A DNA stretch of 16,759 nt from Fen-1077 sp050014355 (lineage in GTDB: Bacteria; Chloroflexota; Dehalococcoidia; Dehalococcoidales; RBG-16-60-22). Below, piece by piece: positions 15,318 to 16,759 of the stretch (the first letter of the stretch is position 1; every line of letters begins with the position of its first letter). The translations under genes and the position numbers were made by a program. The notes beneath the pieces were generated by a model that saw only the letters and a list, made by a program, of their open reading frames with translations, made no database searches and was not told the origin of the DNA. Where the stretch lies: positions 1 through 16,759 of the forward strand of contig JBEKDL010000041.1 in assembly GCA_050014355.1 (NCBI GenBank), in the 5' to 3' direction.

Positions 15318-16021
15318 TAACGATGTCCGCTAAAAAAACTCTGGTCATGGTAGTTGACGATGATATCAGAATACTGCGCATGATGAAACGTATGCTGGAG
15401 CTGGAAGGTTTCCAGACAGCCGCCGTCAGCGGCGGCGAGGCGGCGCTGAAGACCTTCGAGAAAGAATCGCCCGACCTCATATTGCTCGATATTATGATGC
15501 CGGACATTGACGGGTACACGGTGTGCCAGCGTATACGCGAGTTCTCCCAGGTGCCCATCATCATGGTTACCGCCAAAGGCGACGATAAAGAGAAAGTGAT
15601 CGGGTTGAACTTCGGCGCCGACGACTACGTCACCAAGCCATTTTCCGCCGGGGAACTGGCGGCGCGCGTGCGGGCCGTGCTGCGCCGCAGCGGCGCCCAG
15701 GACAGGCCGACCGAATCCGTATTCCGCTATAAAGACCTGCTGGTGGACTTCGCAGCCCACCGTGTCATGGTAAATAACGCAGAGCTTAAGCTTACCTCCA
15801 CCGAATATCGTCTCTTATCTTACATCTCTCTTAATGCCGGGCGCGTCATCACGCCCGACCAGCTATTGCACAAGGTCTGGGGGGAAGAATATATGGGGGC
15901 GCCCCACCTGCTCCAGGTCAATATCGCCAGGTTAAGGAAAAAACTGGGTGACGACGCTAAAAAGCCTTCCTACATCACGACCCGGCCCGGCATCGGGTAC
16001 ATCATGGCCAAAACAGCCTGA
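15314..16021 (+). CDS. OmpR/PhoB-family DNA-binding response regulator
   Basis: This 235-residue transcription factor is the partner of the overlapping kinase. The receiver (about 9-120) has Asp15-17, phosphoacceptor Asp59 (LLDIMMPDIDG), Thr86 and Lys109 (VTKPFSAGEL). A winged-helix effector (about 136-232) has the marks of the family: LTSTEYRLLSYISLNAGRVIT, then LLQVNIARLRKKLGDD, then ITTRPGIGYIM. The first ATG overlaps the kinase stop and has AGGAA upstream; ATG 15323, three codons on, is an alternative. It is the only DNA-binding regulator fully seen in the window, so it is the best candidate for transcriptional control of nearby genes, including its own promoter region. Its targets cannot be read from the sequence. 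Confidence 0.95.
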   Translation: MITMSAKKTLVMVVDDDIRILRMMKRMLELEGFQTAAVSGGEAALKTFEKESPDLILLDIMMPDIDGYTVCQRIREFSQVPIIMVTAKGDDKEKVIGLNFGADDYVTKPFSAGELAARVRAVLRRSGAQDRPTESVFRYKDLLVDFAAHRVMVNNAELKLTSTEYRLLSYISLNAGRVITPDQLLHKVWGEEYMGAPHLLQVNIARLRKKLGDDAKKPSYITTRPGIGYIMAKTA

Positions 16022-16058
16022 AAAAGGAGTCGGGGCTCATCTCGCCACCCTCCCTTTT
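16022..16058 (+). terminator. Candidate bidirectional rho-independent terminator
   Basis: Directly after the regulator stop, an A-rich 5' arm (16022-16036, AAAAGGAGTCGGGGC) faces a 3' arm (16044-16058, GCCACCCTCCCTTTT) across a 7-nt loop. About two thirds of positions pair, with some mismatches in mid-stem, and the arm ends in TTTT. A second T-rich run follows at about 16076-16090. It is plausible as the end of the kinase-regulator operon, though the stem is imperfect. Confidence 0.45.
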
Positions 16059-16161
16059 CCGCTACTCCTACAACCCTTTTGACTTTTTTGTTAGTATCCA
16101 CTGCCTGCCTGTGATATAGTTGTGACCTGCTGCCCGTAGACTTTTACTGACCTCCCCAGAA

Positions 16162-16167
16162 AAGGAG
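16162..16167 (+). promoter_or_regulatory. Ribosome binding site for a 25-codon peptide
   Basis: AAGGAG stands 9 nt before GTG 16177. It is too far from ATG 16251 to serve the next gene, which has its own GAGGAG at 16241-16246. Confidence 0.6.
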
Positions 16168-16176
16168 AAAGTCTGC

Positions 16177-16254
16177 GTGAGGAAGATGTTCAAGTTCATT
16201 CTGGCCGCGGCTATATTGTTCGCTCTGGCTCCACGTCGTAGAGGAGATAAATGA
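16177..16254 (+). CDS. Putative 25-residue hydrophobic leader or membrane peptide
   Basis: From GTG the frame reads a basic start (MRKMFK), a hydrophobic run FILAAAILFALA, then a basic tail PRRRGDK and TGA. The form is that of a tiny membrane peptide, or a signal sequence without a mature part. AAGGAG is well placed upstream. The stop overlaps the ATG of the 80-residue gene by ATGA, which would couple their translation. ATG 16186 is an alternative start giving 22 residues. It may be a leader peptide, a microprotein, or the 5' remnant of a lost exported protein. No family is recognised. Confidence 0.5.
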   Translation: MRKMFKFILAAAILFALAPRRRGDK

Positions 16255-16493
16255 AATTACTTGTCTGGAGTGATGACGGGGCCTTCCGAGCGCACCTTGA
16301 AGTGATGAGGACCTTCCGGCAATCTCACGTCAATTTTCCACCGGGCGGATGGCTGCTTAAAGACGGGACATCTCCGTGCGACGGCCGTCCTTCGCTGCCG
16401 GAAAAACTGATTATCCATCTTGCCGGTCCAAGCGTTAATGCGGTGCTGGTTCCGCTCTGGCAAATAGAAGTGCCGCCGGGCGGTCAGAACTGA
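16251..16493 (+). CDS. 80-residue orphan protein with receiver-like N-terminus
   Basis: The gene has GAGGAG 4 nt before ATG and is followed after 3 nt by a response regulator start, so it lies in a small operon. The product is not recognised. Its beginning, KLLVWSDDGAFRAHLEVM, is reminiscent of the first strand and helix of receiver domains (an acidic pair after a hydrophobic strand). The middle is then rich in Pro and Gly, there is no phosphoacceptor strand, and the end reads VNAVLVPLWQIEVPPGG. It could be a degenerate receiver fragment or an unrelated small regulator. There is no signal peptide and no membrane helix. Coding status is likely from the ribosome site and spacing. Confidence 0.6.
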   Translation: MKLLVWSDDGAFRAHLEVMRTFRQSHVNFPPGGWLLKDGTSPCDGRPSLPEKLIIHLAGPSVNAVLVPLWQIEVPPGGQN

Positions 16494-16496
16494 ACG

Positions 16497-16759
16497 ATGG
16501 TTACGGCCATGAAGCCTTCGAAGGGGAAAGATACCGGCATGAATGAACGGCAGCGCATTCTTTTGGTTGATGATGACCAGGACACGCTAAGAGTGTTAAA
16601 TCGAACGTTGAAGCTGGAAGGTTTCGATACCATTATTGTCACCGACGGCGATTCAGCCCTGCATTTAATGGAAAAAATAAAACCTGATATGGTCATCCTC
16701 GATGAACTGAAGCCCGGTTATGATAATATCGAGGTGGTCGACCATATACGGGAACACTC
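16497..16759 (+). CDS. Response regulator, 3' end outside window
   Basis: This is the N-terminal 87 codons of a receiver protein that runs off the window. RILLVDDDQDTLRVL gives the acidic residues, and VILDELKPGYDN carries the phosphoacceptor Asp. The usual MPGMDG is replaced by LKPGYDN, so the loop is atypical. Three starts are in frame: ATG 16497 (3 nt after the previous stop, no clear ribosome site), ATG 16509, and ATG 16539 (AAGGGG 12 nt upstream). The first is annotated because of coupling, but the receiver fold begins only after 16539. Whether an output domain follows cannot be seen. Confidence 0.85.
   Translation, partial: MVTAMKPSKGKDTGMNERQRILLVDDDQDTLRVLNRTLKLEGFDTIIVTDGDSALHLMEKIKPDMVILDELKPGYDNIEVVDHIREH

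Noticed and set aside
16078..16125. TTGACT and TATAGT as a promoter for the last mini-operon
   Set aside because: The boxes are about 30 nt apart, far from the 16-18 nt needed. A second pair (TTGTGA and TTTACT, 17 nt apart) is too weak to call.
1..16759. CRISPR arrays, tRNA or rRNA genes, insertion sequences and integrase sites
   Set aside because: No direct repeat-spacer pattern, cloverleaf or transposase motif was seen. The only tandem repeats are coding units of the propeller-like protein, so the window is not an obvious mobile island.

Overview
The window carries a type IV pilus (T4P) assembly gene cluster embedded in a dense set of two-component signalling genes. All genes are on the + strand. 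Codon use is moderately GC-rich, with several GTG starts and many ATGA-type overlaps. The gene set suggests a bacterium of the Chloroflexota, most like Dehalococcoidia: a pilus operon without a secretin or PilP, a PilM-PilN fusion, and many soluble multi-PAS kinases. This is inference from gene content; there is no rRNA or other marker gene here. Coding is tight and no gene-free stretch exceeds about 155 bases.

Region 1 (1-5079) is signalling. It holds the 3' part of a PAS-rich histidine kinase cut by the window edge, an Rcp1-type single-domain response regulator, a second kinase with an N-terminal receiver and four PAS domains, and a CheY-like receiver protein. That last gene overlaps the second kinase by 26 nt and the pilus motor gene pilB by 8 nt.

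Region 2 (5072-13232) is the pilus machine. In order: PilB extension ATPase, a small AT-richer lipoprotein, the PilC platform protein, two minor prepilins, and a PilX/GspK-like protein carrying seven 52-residue repeats that look like a seven-bladed beta-propeller. These are followed by a 36-codon single-helix membrane microprotein, PilO, and a fused PilM-PilN. The three pilin-type genes overlap head to tail, and so do pilO and pilMN. No PilQ, PilP, PilT, PilD or major pilin lies in the window.

Region 3 (13233-16058) starts with a plausible sigma70-type promoter. It drives a third kinase (GAF-like, PAS, PAS, HisKA, HATPase) and its overlapping OmpR-family DNA-binding regulator, and ends in a candidate terminator. 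Region 4 (16177-16759) is a new mini-operon: a 25-codon hydrophobic peptide, an 80-residue orphan with a receiver-like N-terminus, and the start of another response regulator that runs off the window.

Taken together, the layout suggests that several PAS-sensed inputs feed receivers whose genes are translationally tied to the pilus motor. The pilus tip or minor-pilin complex appears to carry an unusual propeller domain that could be an adhesin. The least-described elements are the propeller-pilin fusion and the two microproteins.
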